Below, piece by piece: positions 38,321 through 47,161 of a stretch of 64,000 nt of DNA (position 1 is its first letter; every line of letters begins with the position of its first letter). The stretch is taken from positions 1-64,000 of the forward strand of contig NZ_CP063767.1 in assembly GCF_015277515.1 (NCBI RefSeq). The letters run 5' to 3'. The notes under the pieces were generated by a model. That model made no database searches and had not been told where the DNA came from. It worked only from the letters and a program-made list of their open reading frames with translations. A program made the position numbers and the translations under genes. Source of the DNA: Thermophilibacter immobilis (GTDB lineage Bacteria; Actinomycetota; Coriobacteriia; Coriobacteriales; Atopobiaceae).

Positions 38321-41026
38321 ATGGTCCTGACGCCACGGCAAGCAAGATCGGAGACTCCTGCGACCGGTCCGGGGCACCCCGCGATTCAGCGTGCGGCCAG
38401 TGCGTCTCCCCAGGAGGTGCTCCGTCAGTGCTCCTCGCAGAAGGGCGGCCTCGCCGCCCAGGAGGCGGCCGCGCGTCTGCAGAAGAGCGGACCCAACGTG
38501 CTGCCTTCTCGCCGCGTTACCTGGCCGGTGGTGCTGTGGCGGCAGGTCAAGAACCCCCTGCTGATCCTTCTGGTCGCGGCGGCGGTGCTCTCGCTCGTGA
38601 CGGGAGACCAGGCCAACGCATCTATCATCCTCGTCATCCTCCTGGCCAGCGTGGGCCTTGGCTTTGGCAACGAGTGGCGCGCCGAGTGTCAGGCCAGCGC
38701 GCTACACGATCGGGTCTCGCACACGGTCGTGGTCCTGCGCGGCGGCGCTCCGGTCGAGGTGAGCGTTGCCGACCTGGTGGTCGGCGACGTCGTGCGTGTG
38801 GGCCTAGGCGTCGTGGTCCCGGCGGACCTGCGCCTTCTGTCTTCCGTCGATCTGAGCTGCGACGAGTCGGTCATCACCGGCGAGTCAGACGCTCGCGAGA
38901 AGTCCGTGGATCCGGTGAGCGCCGGCACCGCCCTGGAAGAGCTCTCCTGCGCCCTCATGATGGGTACCGTCGTGCACTCCGGCTCCGGTGAGGCGGTGGT
39001 GGTCGCGACGGGCTCGGACTGCGTGTTCGGACACATCGCGGCCTCGCTGGCGACCGAGCTTCCCCAGACCGGCTTCCAGAAGGGCCTGTCCAAGTTCTCG
39101 ATGTTTCTGCTCTACGTGGCCCTTGCGCTCACGGCGGCCATCTTCGTGGGCAACGCGATCTTGCAGCGTCCGCTTCTCGATGCGCTACTCTACGCCCTGG
39201 CCATAGCGGTTGGCATCACGCCGCAGCTCTTGCCCGCCGTGGTCAACACGTCCCAGGCGGCAGGCGCCGCGCAGCTGGCCAAGAAGGACGTGCTGGTCAA
39301 GCGCCTGGCGTGCGTCGAGGACCTGGGCAACGTCGACATCCTGGTCACGGACAAGACGGGCACCCTCACGCAGGGACACATCGACTACTGCCGGTCTGCC
39401 CCCGCGCGCGGACACGACCAAGAGAGCTTGGAGCTCCTGGGACTCTTGTGCTGCGAGACGGACTTCACACAGCCCGGGGCCACACCCGTCGGGCAAAACG
39501 AGATAGACCGCGCGCTCAGCGAGCACGTGGCACCTAGCGTTGACCTGGGCGGATGGCGGCGGCTGGACCTGCGCCCCTTCGACCACGTCTCGCGGACCAG
39601 CGCGGTCCTGAACGCGGACGGTGACGGCAGGCGCGTGCAGGTTATGAAGGGCGCCCCCGAGTCGGTCATCTCGCACTGCAAAGAGGTCGCCCAGGAGGAC
39701 CGTGACCAGTGCCACGCCCTGTTCGCCGAGGGCCTGCGTACCATCGCCGTGGCTGTGCGCGACGCGGGCAACGCAGACGAGCTGCCCGACTCCCCTCCGA
39801 GCGACTTTACCCTGGTGGGCTACCTCTCCTTCCTCGATCAGCCCAAGCCCGACGTCGAGGCGTCCCTGAGGCGCCTCGCGGAGCTCGGGGTCGCCGTGAA
39901 GGTCGCGACGGGGGATAGCCTCGTGGTCGCCCAGAAGGTCTGTCACGACCTTGGCCTGGAGGTTGGCACCCCCTTGACCGGCGAGGACATCGACGCGCTA
40001 AGCGACGACGAGCTCTATGACGCCGTGCACCATACGGCCCTTCTGGCGCGCGTCTCTCCCGAGCACAAGGCGCGGATCGTCCAGACGCTGCGCCGTCACC
40101 ACAACGTGGCGTTTCTCGGCGATGGCGTCAACGACGCTCCCGCCCTGCACCAGGCAGACGTGGGCATCTCGGTGGATACCGCCACGGACGTGGCCAAGGA
40201 CGCGGCCGACGTCGTCTTGCTGAAGAAGGATCTGAGCGTCATCGTGGACGGCATCACAGGAGGTCGCCGGACCTTTGCGAACACCATCAAGTACGTGATG
40301 ATGAGCACCTCCTCCAACTTTGGCAACATGTTCTCGGCGGCCATCGCCTCGGTGGTGCTGCCGTTTCTGCCGATGCTCTCCGGACAGCTGCTTCTGAACA
40401 ACCTGCTGTACGATATCTCGCAGCTCGCTATCCCCACTGACCGGGTGGACGAGGAGAGCCTGCGCAAGCCGGCGCACTGGGACCTGAAGGGGATTCGCAG
40501 GTTCATGATCATGTTCGGACCGGTCTCCTCGATCTTTGACTTTCTCACGTTTGCCCTCATGTTGTTTGTCTTCCATGCGGGAACGACCGAGTTTCGTGCG
40601 GGTTGGTTCGTGGAGTCCCTGGCCACCCAGACCCTGATCGTGCTGGCCATTCGCACGCGATGCATTCCCTTCTGGCGCAGCCGCCCCTCGCGTACGATGG
40701 TCGTCTCCGTCTCCTGCGTGGTCTGCGTGGGAGCTCTTATCCCGTACCTGCCCTTTGCCGCCGAGCTCGGCTTTGCCCCGTTGCCGCTGCCGTTCTTTGC
40801 CGCTCTGGTGGGCATCGTCGGTGTCTACCTGGTGCTGATTGAGATCGTAAAGTGGTTCTACTACCGGAATGCCGATCAGGCGGAAGGGCCCGTCGAGCAT
40901 CATGACACCAGCGCGCTGCCGCATTCCCGGGTGCCGAGCGACGTGCGCCATCAGAGGATCGTCGCGGGCACGGCCGTCCGGTTTTGGCCCAAGTCCCAGA
41001 AGGGACGTGGGGTGCGCTCCCGCTGA
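38321..41026 (+). CDS. mgtA: MgtA-type P-type magnesium ATPase
   Basis: Imports Mg ions using ATP (P3B ATPase). About 901 aa. All catalytic motifs are present: TGES near residue 187, the phosphorylated DKTGTLT near 348, MKGAPE in the nucleotide domain and GDGVNDAPAL near 605. The NLLYDISQLAIPTD segment matches the MgtA/MgtB membrane signature. ATG 38321 is chosen because GGAGGTGG lies just before it; another ATG eight codons upstream lacks one. Ends with a hydrophilic C-terminal extension of about 60 residues. No Mg riboswitch is visible in the 80-bp upstream gap. Confidence 0.88.
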   Translation: MVLTPRQARSETPATGPGHPAIQRAASASPQEVLRQCSSQKGGLAAQEAAARLQKSGPNVLPSRRVTWPVVLWRQVKNPLLILLVAAAVLSLVTGDQANASIILVILLASVGLGFGNEWRAECQASALHDRVSHTVVVLRGGAPVEVSVADLVVGDVVRVGLGVVVPADLRLLSSVDLSCDESVITGESDAREKSVDPVSAGTALEELSCALMMGTVVHSGSGEAVVVATGSDCVFGHIAASLATELPQTGFQKGLSKFSMFLLYVALALTAAIFVGNAILQRPLLDALLYALAIAVGITPQLLPAVVNTSQAAGAAQLAKKDVLVKRLACVEDLGNVDILVTDKTGTLTQGHIDYCRSAPARGHDQESLELLGLLCCETDFTQPGATPVGQNEIDRALSEHVAPSVDLGGWRRLDLRPFDHVSRTSAVLNADGDGRRVQVMKGAPESVISHCKEVAQEDRDQCHALFAEGLRTIAVAVRDAGNADELPDSPPSDFTLVGYLSFLDQPKPDVEASLRRLAELGVAVKVATGDSLVVAQKVCHDLGLEVGTPLTGEDIDALSDDELYDAVHHTALLARVSPEHKARIVQTLRRHHNVAFLGDGVNDAPALHQADVGISVDTATDVAKDAADVVLLKKDLSVIVDGITGGRRTFANTIKYVMMSTSSNFGNMFSAAIASVVLPFLPMLSGQLLLNNLLYDISQLAIPTDRVDEESLRKPAHWDLKGIRRFMIMFGPVSSIFDFLTFALMLFVFHAGTTEFRAGWFVESLATQTLIVLAIRTRCIPFWRSRPSRTMVVSVSCVVCVGALIPYLPFAAELGFAPLPLPFFAALVGIVGVYLVLIEIVKWFYYRNADQAEGPVEHHDTSALPHSRVPSDVRHQRIVAGTAVRFWPKSQKGRGVRSR

Positions 41027-41097
41027 CCGCGCGCCCCTCATGAACCAGATGGGCTGCTGCCTTGGTCCCATTCGGGCCCTTTCTCGCACTTCTCAGT

Positions 41098-41136
41098 ATT
41101 TAGGTATATAAGAGAAATATATTTAGGTACACCTAA
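41098..41136 (+). promoter_or_regulatory. operator for DtxR/MntR-family regulator
   Basis: TTAGGT-AC-ACCTAA, a perfect palindrome (41123-41136), resembles the half-sites bound by DtxR/IdeR repressors. ATTTAGGTA occurs twice, at 41098 and 41121, 23 bp apart. It lies 20 bp upstream of the regulator start, so metal-dependent autorepression and control of feoAB are likely. Confidence 0.75.
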
Positions 41137-41155
41137 TACCTGAGGAGCGAAGGGC

Positions 41156-41845
41156 ATGGGCAAGGCAGTGGGCATGACGCCCAACCGAGAGGACTACCTC
41201 AAGGCCCTCTACAAGCTCGGTGGCCTGGAAGGGCTGGTAAGCAACAAGCAGATTGCCGAGGAGCTGCAGGTCTCGCCCGCCTCCGTCACGGAGATACTGG
41301 GCAAGATGGAGCGCGAGGGGCTCATTCACTACGAGCCCTACAAGGGCTCCCGTCTCGCCGAGAAGGGAGTTCCGCTGGCTGTCTCCCTGGTGCGCGGGCA
41401 TCGCCTCTGGGAGGTGTTCCTGATGCGCTGCCTCGGATACTCGTGGAGCGAGGCCCACGAGGACGCGGAGCTTCTCGAGCACGCCACCTCTCCGCGACTG
41501 GAGGACCGCCTGGACCAGTTTCTTAACTATCCCGCTTACTGCCCCCATGGCAGCGCGATTCCCCGTGCCGACGGTCAGGTCGAGGATGCTCCCACGCAGC
41601 CCCTGAGCCAGCTTGGCGTGGGAGCGTTCTCCCATATCCGCCGCGTGACCGAGGAGCGGGAGCTCATGGACTACCTCCAGGAGAACGGAGTCCAGATAGG
41701 GAGCCCGGTCCTCGTCATAGACGCTGCGGCCTACGAGGGTCCGCTCACCCTCGACCTCGACGGTCGCCGCGTTCAGATCAGCTACAAGGCCGCCGGCAAG
41801 ATCTACGTGGACCAGGTGTCCGGCGGCGCGGATTCGACTCTATGA
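41156..41845 (+). CDS. DtxR/MntR-family metalloregulator
   Basis: Metal-dependent repressor of 229 aa. A winged HTH at residues 5-65 (SNKQIAEELQVSPASVTEIL) is followed by a dimerisation domain and a C-terminal SH3/FeoA-like domain. Metal ligands resemble MntR more than IdeR: Asp at position 13 (REDYLK), His in RGHRLWE, and ELLEH, which aligns with the E-x-x-E-H of MntR where IdeR has Cys. The second N-terminal Glu ligand of MntR is Lys here. It ends 11 bp before feoA and sits under a palindromic operator. Whether Fe or Mn is sensed is open. Confidence 0.8.
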   Translation: MGKAVGMTPNREDYLKALYKLGGLEGLVSNKQIAEELQVSPASVTEILGKMEREGLIHYEPYKGSRLAEKGVPLAVSLVRGHRLWEVFLMRCLGYSWSEAHEDAELLEHATSPRLEDRLDQFLNYPAYCPHGSAIPRADGQVEDAPTQPLSQLGVGAFSHIRRVTEERELMDYLQENGVQIGSPVLVIDAAAYEGPLTLDLDGRRVQISYKAAGKIYVDQVSGGADSTL

Positions 41846-41856
41846 AAGGAGGCGTC

Positions 41857-42108
41857 ATGCACGGCACGCAGATTTCGCTCGACCAGCTGCCCATGGGCCA
41901 AAGCGGCAGGGTCGCGTCCCTCAAGACGGGCGGATCCGTCAAAAGGCGCATGCTTGACCTCGGAATTGTCGAGGGAACCCCGATAGAGGCACTCTACCGA
42001 AGTCCCTCGGGCAACCCCGTCGCCTAACTCATTCGCGGAGCGGTTATTGCCCTGCGCTCCGATGACTCGGAGAAGATCTTGGTGGTTCCGGAAGGCGACT
42101 GGGCGTAG
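41857..42108 (+). pseudogene. feoA: feoA broken by an in-frame stop
   Basis: FeoA is a small SH3-fold partner of FeoB. The frame from ATG 41857 (AAAGGAGG before it) reads a normal FeoA until TAA at 42025-42027. It then continues in the same frame with LIRGAVIALRSDDSEKILVV to TAG at 42106-42108. Full length would be 83 codons. The stop falls within the conserved ...A-Y-LIRG... stretch, where most FeoA proteins have Tyr, so a single base change from TAC or TAT explains it. The truncated product is 56 aa. Sequencing error is possible. Confidence 0.8.
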
Positions 42109-42152
42109 CGAGCGTTTTTATTTTTTGGTTTAGTTTTTAGGAGGTTCCCCAC

Positions 42153-44306
42153 ATGGGGCTCACGAGCGCATCAACAGGAGCACAGGTCCTCCACCCCTCT
42201 GGCCTGCATATCGAGAAAGAAACCGAGAAAGACCGCGTCATCGCCCTTGCCGGCAACCCCAACGTGGGAAAGAGCACGGTCTTCAACGCCTTGACCGGCA
42301 TGAACCAGCACACGGGCAACTGGCCGGGCAAGACCGTCGTCAACGCGCAGGGGCGGTGCCGCCACAAGGACACCAACTTCATCCTCGTGGACATCCCGGG
42401 CACCTACTCGCTCATGGCGAACTCGGAGGAGGAAGAGGTCGCGCGCGACTTCATCTGCTTCGGCGGGGCCGACGCCGTGGTGGTCGTGGCCGATGCCACC
42501 TGCCTGGAGAGAAACCTCAACCTCGTCCTGCAGACCATGGAGATCACCGACCGCGTGGCGCTCTGCGTCAACCTGATGGACGAGGCTGCCAAGAAGGACA
42601 TCCTCATCAACCTCGACCTGCTCTCTTCTCGGCTGGGAATTCCGGTCGTGGGGACCGCCGCCCGCTCCGGCGAGGGACTGGACGCCGTGATGGACGCGGT
42701 CAAGGGGCTCGCGGACAAGACGGGGCCCGCCCATTCCCTTGTTATAGCGTACGGCGACCAGATTGAGGATGCCATTCACCAGGTGGAGCCCGCGGTGGTA
42801 GCCGCTCTGCCCGCAGGTGCCAACACCCGTTGGATCGCCCTCAAGCTGATCGACGGTGACAAGAGCCTCATGGACTCCCTCGATGCCTACTTCGGCTTTG
42901 ACCTTATGCAGAACGAGGGCGTTTCTCGTGCTGTTAAAGAGGCAAGGCGGACACTGGGGGAGTCCGGCATAGCCGAGGATCAGCTCAGAAGCAAAATAGT
43001 GACGAAGATCGTCAACACCGGTGAGGGAATCTGTAAGGGTGCAGTCATATTCAAGACCAAGGAGTATGCCGAGCGCGACCGCAAGATCGACAAGATCCTG
43101 ACCTCAAAGGCCACGGGCATCCCGATCATGATCTTGCTGCTGTTCGGAATCTTCTGGTTCACCATCACGGGGGCCAACGTTCCGTCAGATCTTCTCGCTG
43201 ACTCTCTGTTCTCCCTGGAAGCGCCCCTCTCGCAGCTCTTCGTAAACATCGGAGCACCGGAATGGCTGCGTGGCATGCTTGTTGACGGCCTCTACAAGAC
43301 GGCCGCATGGGTCATCTCCGTCATGCTGCCGCCCATGGCGATCTTCTTCCCGCTCTTCACGCTGATGGAGGACCTGGGCTACCTGCCGCGTGTCGCGTTC
43401 AACCTGGACAACTTCTTCCGTAAGGCCCAGGCGCATGGGAAGCAGGCCCTCACCATGTGCATGGGGTTTGGATGCAACGCCTGCGGCGTAATCGGCTGCC
43501 GCATCATCGACTCGCCGCGCGAGCGCCTGATCGCGATTCTCACCAACAACTTCGTTCCCTGCAACGGGCGCTTCCCCACGCTGATAGCCATCATCACGAT
43601 GTTCTTTGCCGGGGCCGTGGGCGGGGCGTTTCAGTCGGTCGTCTCCACGCTCATGCTCACCGGGACGATCGTCCTGGGTGTGTTCATGACGCTCATGGTC
43701 TCCAAGCTGCTCTCCAAGACGATTCTGAAGGGGATGCCCTCCTCGTTTCAGCTGGAGCTCCCGCCCTACCGACGCCCCCAGATTGGCAAAGTCATCGTAC
43801 GCTCCATCTTTGACCGCACCCTCTTCGTGCTGGGGAGGGCCGTATCCGTGGCCGCGCCGGCGGGCATCGTCATCTGGCTTCTGGCCAACATCCACGTGGG
43901 GAGCCTAAGCCTTCTGGCCTACTGTGCGGGGTTCCTGGATCCCTTCGGGCGCTTCATCGGCATGGACGGCTACATCCTTATGGCGTTCATCCTGGGCTTT
44001 CCCGCCAACGAGATCGTGGTCCCCATCCTCATCATGAGCTACATGGCGGCGGGCACCCTCGTTGACTTTGATAGCTTCGCCCAGCTGCACACCCTTCTGG
44101 TGGCCAACGGCTGGACATGGCTGACGGCCGTGTGCACCATGCTGTTCTGCCTGCTGCACTGGCCCTGCGGCACGACGGTCCTTACGGTTAAGAAGGAGAC
44201 GCAGAGCGTCAAGTGGGCGGCAATCTCGTTTGCCCTGCCCACGCTGACGGGCATTGTCATCTGCGCAATCGTGGCGAACGGCGTACGGTTTTTGGGACTG
44301 GCATAG
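42153..44306 (+). CDS. feoB: ferrous iron transporter FeoB
   Basis: GTP-dependent Fe(II) transporter. The 717 aa protein has a cytosolic G domain with G1 GNPNVGKST, G3 DIPGTYSL and G4 NLMD, then a GDI region and about ten membrane helices. The gate-type motifs GFGCNACG and VPCNGRFP carry the conserved Cys residues. AGGAGG precedes the ATG. It lies 44 bp after the broken feoA. Catalytic motifs look intact. Confidence 0.94.
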   Translation: MGLTSASTGAQVLHPSGLHIEKETEKDRVIALAGNPNVGKSTVFNALTGMNQHTGNWPGKTVVNAQGRCRHKDTNFILVDIPGTYSLMANSEEEEVARDFICFGGADAVVVVADATCLERNLNLVLQTMEITDRVALCVNLMDEAAKKDILINLDLLSSRLGIPVVGTAARSGEGLDAVMDAVKGLADKTGPAHSLVIAYGDQIEDAIHQVEPAVVAALPAGANTRWIALKLIDGDKSLMDSLDAYFGFDLMQNEGVSRAVKEARRTLGESGIAEDQLRSKIVTKIVNTGEGICKGAVIFKTKEYAERDRKIDKILTSKATGIPIMILLLFGIFWFTITGANVPSDLLADSLFSLEAPLSQLFVNIGAPEWLRGMLVDGLYKTAAWVISVMLPPMAIFFPLFTLMEDLGYLPRVAFNLDNFFRKAQAHGKQALTMCMGFGCNACGVIGCRIIDSPRERLIAILTNNFVPCNGRFPTLIAIITMFFAGAVGGAFQSVVSTLMLTGTIVLGVFMTLMVSKLLSKTILKGMPSSFQLELPPYRRPQIGKVIVRSIFDRTLFVLGRAVSVAAPAGIVIWLLANIHVGSLSLLAYCAGFLDPFGRFIGMDGYILMAFILGFPANEIVVPILIMSYMAAGTLVDFDSFAQLHTLLVANGWTWLTAVCTMLFCLLHWPCGTTVLTVKKETQSVKWAAISFALPTLTGIVICAIVANGVRFLGLA

Positions 44307-44340
44307 AGGCGGCGCTCCCGTGCTCGCAGTTTGTCCGTTT

Positions 44341-44387
44341 CCCCTCTTCATTTGAGGTCACAAACGGTGACCTCAAATGAAGAGGGG
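44341..44387. repeat. perfect 21-bp inverted repeat after feoB
   Basis: Arms 44341-44361 and 44367-44387 are exactly complementary around a 5-nt loop (AAACG). It starts 35 bp after feoB and has no T-tract. It may terminate feoB transcription or be a mobile/repeat unit. Its arm shares the word TCATTTGAG with the loop of the inverted repeat at 45940-46004. Confidence 0.85.
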
Positions 44388-44389
44388 GC

Positions 44390-44635
44390 GTGGCGGGGGA
44401 CTATGGCAGCGGTCACTTTCTTGGGAGGATTCGAGACATTCCCGAGAAGGAGATCCTGGGGTTTGAGGTCCCAAGGGGCAACAGGTTCGAACCCTATCTG
44501 GTTGAGCAGCGGCTCGCGGGCTCCTTTGCGCTGTTTTGTCCCTGGCTGCATCGGGGAAGGGAGCTCTCAATCGAGGAGCTGCTCTCCCTGGTGGCCAGAC
44601 CCTACGAGAGCGGCATGTCCTCGCAAACGTCGTAG
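44390..44635 (+). CDS. small open frame, possible gene remnant
   Basis: Eighty-one codons starting GTG immediately after the inverted repeat, with no usable ribosome site: AGAGGGG is only two bases away. The translation looks protein-like and codon use matches real genes (DIPEKEILGFEVPRGNRFEP..., then a helical end). I do not recognise it. It may be the C-terminal remnant of a gene whose front was lost at the repeat. It runs toward the minus-strand rlmD-like gene. Confidence 0.3.
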   Translation: MAGDYGSGHFLGRIRDIPEKEILGFEVPRGNRFEPYLVEQRLAGSFALFCPWLHRGRELSIEELLSLVARPYESGMSSQTS

Positions 44636-44698
44636 CTCAGTCGTGGCTGGGACCTGGCGCTTGCAGCTCGGTCGCGCGTTCTGCAACCCGCCCCTAGG

Positions 44699-45874
44699 CT
44701 ACGTGCGCACGAGCGTGGCGACGCACTCCACGTGCTTGGTGTGCGGGAACATGTCCACGGGCACCACACGCTCCAGACGATACCCCCGCGCGCGAAGAAT
44801 CTCGAGGTCACGGGCCTGCGTCTCCACGTTGCAGGAGACATAGACCACGCGCTCTGGGGCGAAACGGGCCACGCCGCCCAGAAACGCGGGTGTGCTGCCC
44901 GCCCGTGGCGGGTCCATGATGACAACGTCATAAGTCTCGTCGCGGGCCTTGGCCATCCACTTTGTTGCGTCCGCGCGCACGAACGAGCAGCGCTCCTCCA
45001 CCCCGTTGGCGTGGGCGTTGCGCTGGGCGCAGGAGATGGCCCCTGGCACCTGATCAACCCCTGTGACCAGCGCCTCGCTCGCGCGTGCGGCGGCACAGAT
45101 GCCGATGGTCCCCGTTCCGCAGTAGGCGTCAAGCAGGTGTGGCTCTCGACCCCCCGCGATGCCAGTCCCCTCGAGCGCCAGCCGGTAGAGGACCTCGGTC
45201 TGGGCGGGATTGGTCTGGTAAAAGCTCGTGGGGCCTATCTCGAAGGTGCATCCGAGCAGACGGTCGTGCATGACGCCCGGCCCAAAGAGGGTCTTGTTGC
45301 TCCGTCCTAGGATTGCGTTGGTGTGTCGGTCGTTCACGTTCTGCACGATGCTCGTGAGCTCGGGACACCCCGCGCGCAGCTCTGAGACGAGGCGCTCGGC
45401 ACCCCGGAGCTCATCCACGCGCGTCACCAGCACGAGGAGCACGTCATCGGTCTTCCATCCGCAGCGCACCACAGCGTGACGCAGGACGCCCACGCCGCGG
45501 TCCTCGTCGTAAGGAGGGATGCGGAGCTTTTCGGCGGCGCGGGCCGCGGCATTGAGGATGCGGCGGGCGCGCGGGTCCTCCACGAGGCAGTCGTCGCAGG
45601 GTACGATTCGATGGGTTCCTGCAGCGTAGAAGCCCGAGTGCACGCGCCCGTGAGGGCCGTGGGCAAAGGGCGTGGCCGCCTTGTGACGGTAGCGTACGGG
45701 CTCGTCCATGCCGCGGATGGGCTCCACAGTCGCGCCGTCCTTCTCGGCAGCTGTCCCTAGCAGCTCCTCCACTTGTTCCTGCTTGCGGCGCAGCTGGATG
45801 GAATAGGGAACGGCCAACCACTCGCAGCCCCCGCAGTCGCGCGCGATGGGGCAGGTGTAGGTGCGATAGCCCAT
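44699..45874 (-). CDS. rlmD: RlmD/RumA-type 23S rRNA uracil-C5 methyltransferase
   Basis: SAM-dependent enzyme that methylates uridine in 23S rRNA (TrmA/RlmCD superfamily). The 391 aa protein has N-terminal Cys residues C8, C14, C17 and C93/C96, fitting the 4Fe-4S site. The SAM motif is DAYCGTGTIGI, followed by DPPRAGS. The catalytic Cys is in YVSCNVET; the usual Pro after Asn is Val. The C-terminal DMFPHTKHVECV is typical. The N-terminal TRAM domain is absent. Which uridine is modified cannot be told. Confidence 0.82.
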   Translation of the reverse strand: MGYRTYTCPIARDCGGCEWLAVPYSIQLRRKQEQVEELLGTAAEKDGATVEPIRGMDEPVRYRHKAATPFAHGPHGRVHSGFYAAGTHRIVPCDDCLVEDPRARRILNAAARAAEKLRIPPYDEDRGVGVLRHAVVRCGWKTDDVLLVLVTRVDELRGAERLVSELRAGCPELTSIVQNVNDRHTNAILGRSNKTLFGPGVMHDRLLGCTFEIGPTSFYQTNPAQTEVLYRLALEGTGIAGGREPHLLDAYCGTGTIGICAAARASEALVTGVDQVPGAISCAQRNAHANGVEERCSFVRADATKWMAKARDETYDVVIMDPPRAGSTPAFLGGVARFAPERVVYVSCNVETQARDLEILRARGYRLERVVPVDMFPHTKHVECVATLVRT

Positions 45875-45939
45875 GGAATTCCTCTCGACGGCCTCCTAGG
45901 ATAGCCGAGCGAGTCCGTGCGAGCGGGGTCGTACACGAG

Positions 45940-46004
45940 CGACCATACCCGAACGCCGGATTCGGGCCTCATTTGAGCATGAATCCGGCGTTCGGGTATG
46001 GTCG
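45940..46004. repeat. perfect 24-bp inverted repeat between divergent genes
   Basis: Arms 45940-45963 and 45981-46004 match exactly around a 17-nt loop. It lies between the start of the rlmD-type gene (minus) and the dehydrogenase (+), upstream of both, where a terminator is not expected. It could be an operator, a repeat element or an insulator. Confidence 0.85.
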
Positions 46005-46060
46005 ACAAAGTAGACGATGCGTGCGGGAGCGCCTGCGTTGCGTCCACGCTCCGCCCGCCC

Positions 46061-46069
46061 TGCTACGAT
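46061..46069 (+). promoter_or_regulatory. extended -10 promoter of the dehydrogenase gene
   Basis: TGCTACGAT is an extended -10 element 25 bp upstream of ATG 46095. The weak TTGCGT at 46038 is 20 bp upstream, too far for a normal -35. Confidence 0.45.
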
Positions 46070-46094
46070 AAACAAAAACAACGAAAGGAGCGCC

Positions 46095-47036
46095 ATGGGT
46101 GCAAGAATCGGCATCATCGGGGCAAGTCACGTGGGGGCTCATGTGGCGGACGTGCTGCTCGCACGGGGCATTGCCGAGGAGGTGCGCCTCTGCGACCTTG
46201 ACGAGAAGCTCTCGCGCGCCCAGGCCAACGACCTGGTGGACGCCGCCTCGTACTACCAGCGCTCCGCTCGTGTGGTCGACTGCGGCACGCGCTACGAGGA
46301 GCTTGCCTCATGCGGCGTCATCGTGAACGCGGCGGGTCACGTCGCGGCCTCCGCCACCAGCCGCGACGGCGAGCTCAAGGTCACGCCGGCCGAGGTCCGC
46401 ACGTTCGCGCACCGCATCGCCGAGGCAGGCTTCGAGGGCGTCTGGGTCAGCGCCGCCAACCCCTGCGACGTCGTCGCCTACGCGCTCTGGCGCGAGCTCG
46501 ACTGCGATCCGCATCGCATCGTGGGCTCGGGCACCGCGCTCGACTCCGCGCGCCTGCATCATGCCCTGGCCGATGCCACGGGCTACGACCAGCACGTCAT
46601 TAACTCCTGGATGCTCGGCGAGCACGGCTTCAGCGAGTTCGCCTGCTGGTCGCACGTCTCGGTGGGCTGCCTCGCCCTGGACGAGGTCGAGGCCCAGGCG
46701 CATCTCACCCTTGACCGCGCGGCCATCGAGCAGGACGCATGCAAGGGCGGCTACATCACCATGGCCGGCAAGCTCTGCACCGAGTACTCGATCTCCAACG
46801 CCGTGGGTGACATCGTCGACGCCATCGTGCGCGATGCCAAGATCGTGACCCCCGTCTCCACGCTCGTCGAGGACGTCTACGGGGTGTCCGGGATCTTCTC
46901 GTCTTTGCCGTGCACGGTGGGTGCGGCCGGCGTGGAGCAGGTCTTTGTGCCCGAGTTCTCCGCGAGCGAGATCGAGGGATGGCACCGGAGCTGCGCGCAC
47001 ATCAAGGAGAATATCGGCCAGCTCGACTGGCTGTAG
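46095..47036 (+). CDS. L-2-hydroxyacid dehydrogenase (HicDH/LDH family)
   Basis: NAD-dependent reduction of a 2-oxoacid to the L-hydroxyacid. The 313 aa protein has the LDH/MDH Rossmann start GIIGASHVGAHVA, substrate Arg in SRDGELK, NPCDV (usual NPVDV), GSGTALDSARL, and the catalytic His in GEHGFSE. The string pattern resembles L-2-hydroxyisocaproate dehydrogenase more than lactate or malate dehydrogenase. AAAGGAG precedes the ATG. True substrate needs assay; branched-chain amino acid fermentation is plausible. Confidence 0.75.
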   Translation: MGARIGIIGASHVGAHVADVLLARGIAEEVRLCDLDEKLSRAQANDLVDAASYYQRSARVVDCGTRYEELASCGVIVNAAGHVAASATSRDGELKVTPAEVRTFAHRIAEAGFEGVWVSAANPCDVVAYALWRELDCDPHRIVGSGTALDSARLHHALADATGYDQHVINSWMLGEHGFSEFACWSHVSVGCLALDEVEAQAHLTLDRAAIEQDACKGGYITMAGKLCTEYSISNAVGDIVDAIVRDAKIVTPVSTLVEDVYGVSGIFSSLPCTVGAAGVEQVFVPEFSASEIEGWHRSCAHIKENIGQLDWL

Positions 47037-47073
47037 TCGGAGGGGCCGCCTGCCCCCGTGGTAGTTTTTCCTC

Positions 47074-47102
47074 TTGACACGGAATCAATATGATATCAAA
47101 CT
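47074..47102 (+). promoter_or_regulatory. candidate operator upstream of the SPFH gene
   Basis: The 8-bp palindrome TGATATCA (47091-47098) lies about 64 bp before the SPFH start, beside a TTGACA at 47074. Similar TGATATCA-like sites would suit a ribbon-helix-helix regulator such as the next gene product. The -10 spacing after TTGACA is poor. Confidence 0.35.
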
Positions 47103-47161
47103 GACCTCAGTGGATGAGGGCGGTCCCGGAGGCCGTGCCCGCCTTGAGGAAAGGAAACACA

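Noticed and set aside
42025-42027. Programmed recoding of the feoA stop
   Set aside because: TAA is not a selenocysteine or pyrrolysine codon and no stimulatory structure is evident; a simple mutation is more likely.
44341-46004. Insertion sequence bounded by the two inverted repeats
   Set aside because: The two repeats differ in sequence and are each internally palindromic, there is no transposase, and the enclosed rlmD-type gene is a housekeeping enzyme.
47074-47102. TTGACA as a standard promoter of the SPFH gene
   Set aside because: Possible -10 elements are only 9-11 bp away; kept only as part of an operator candidate.
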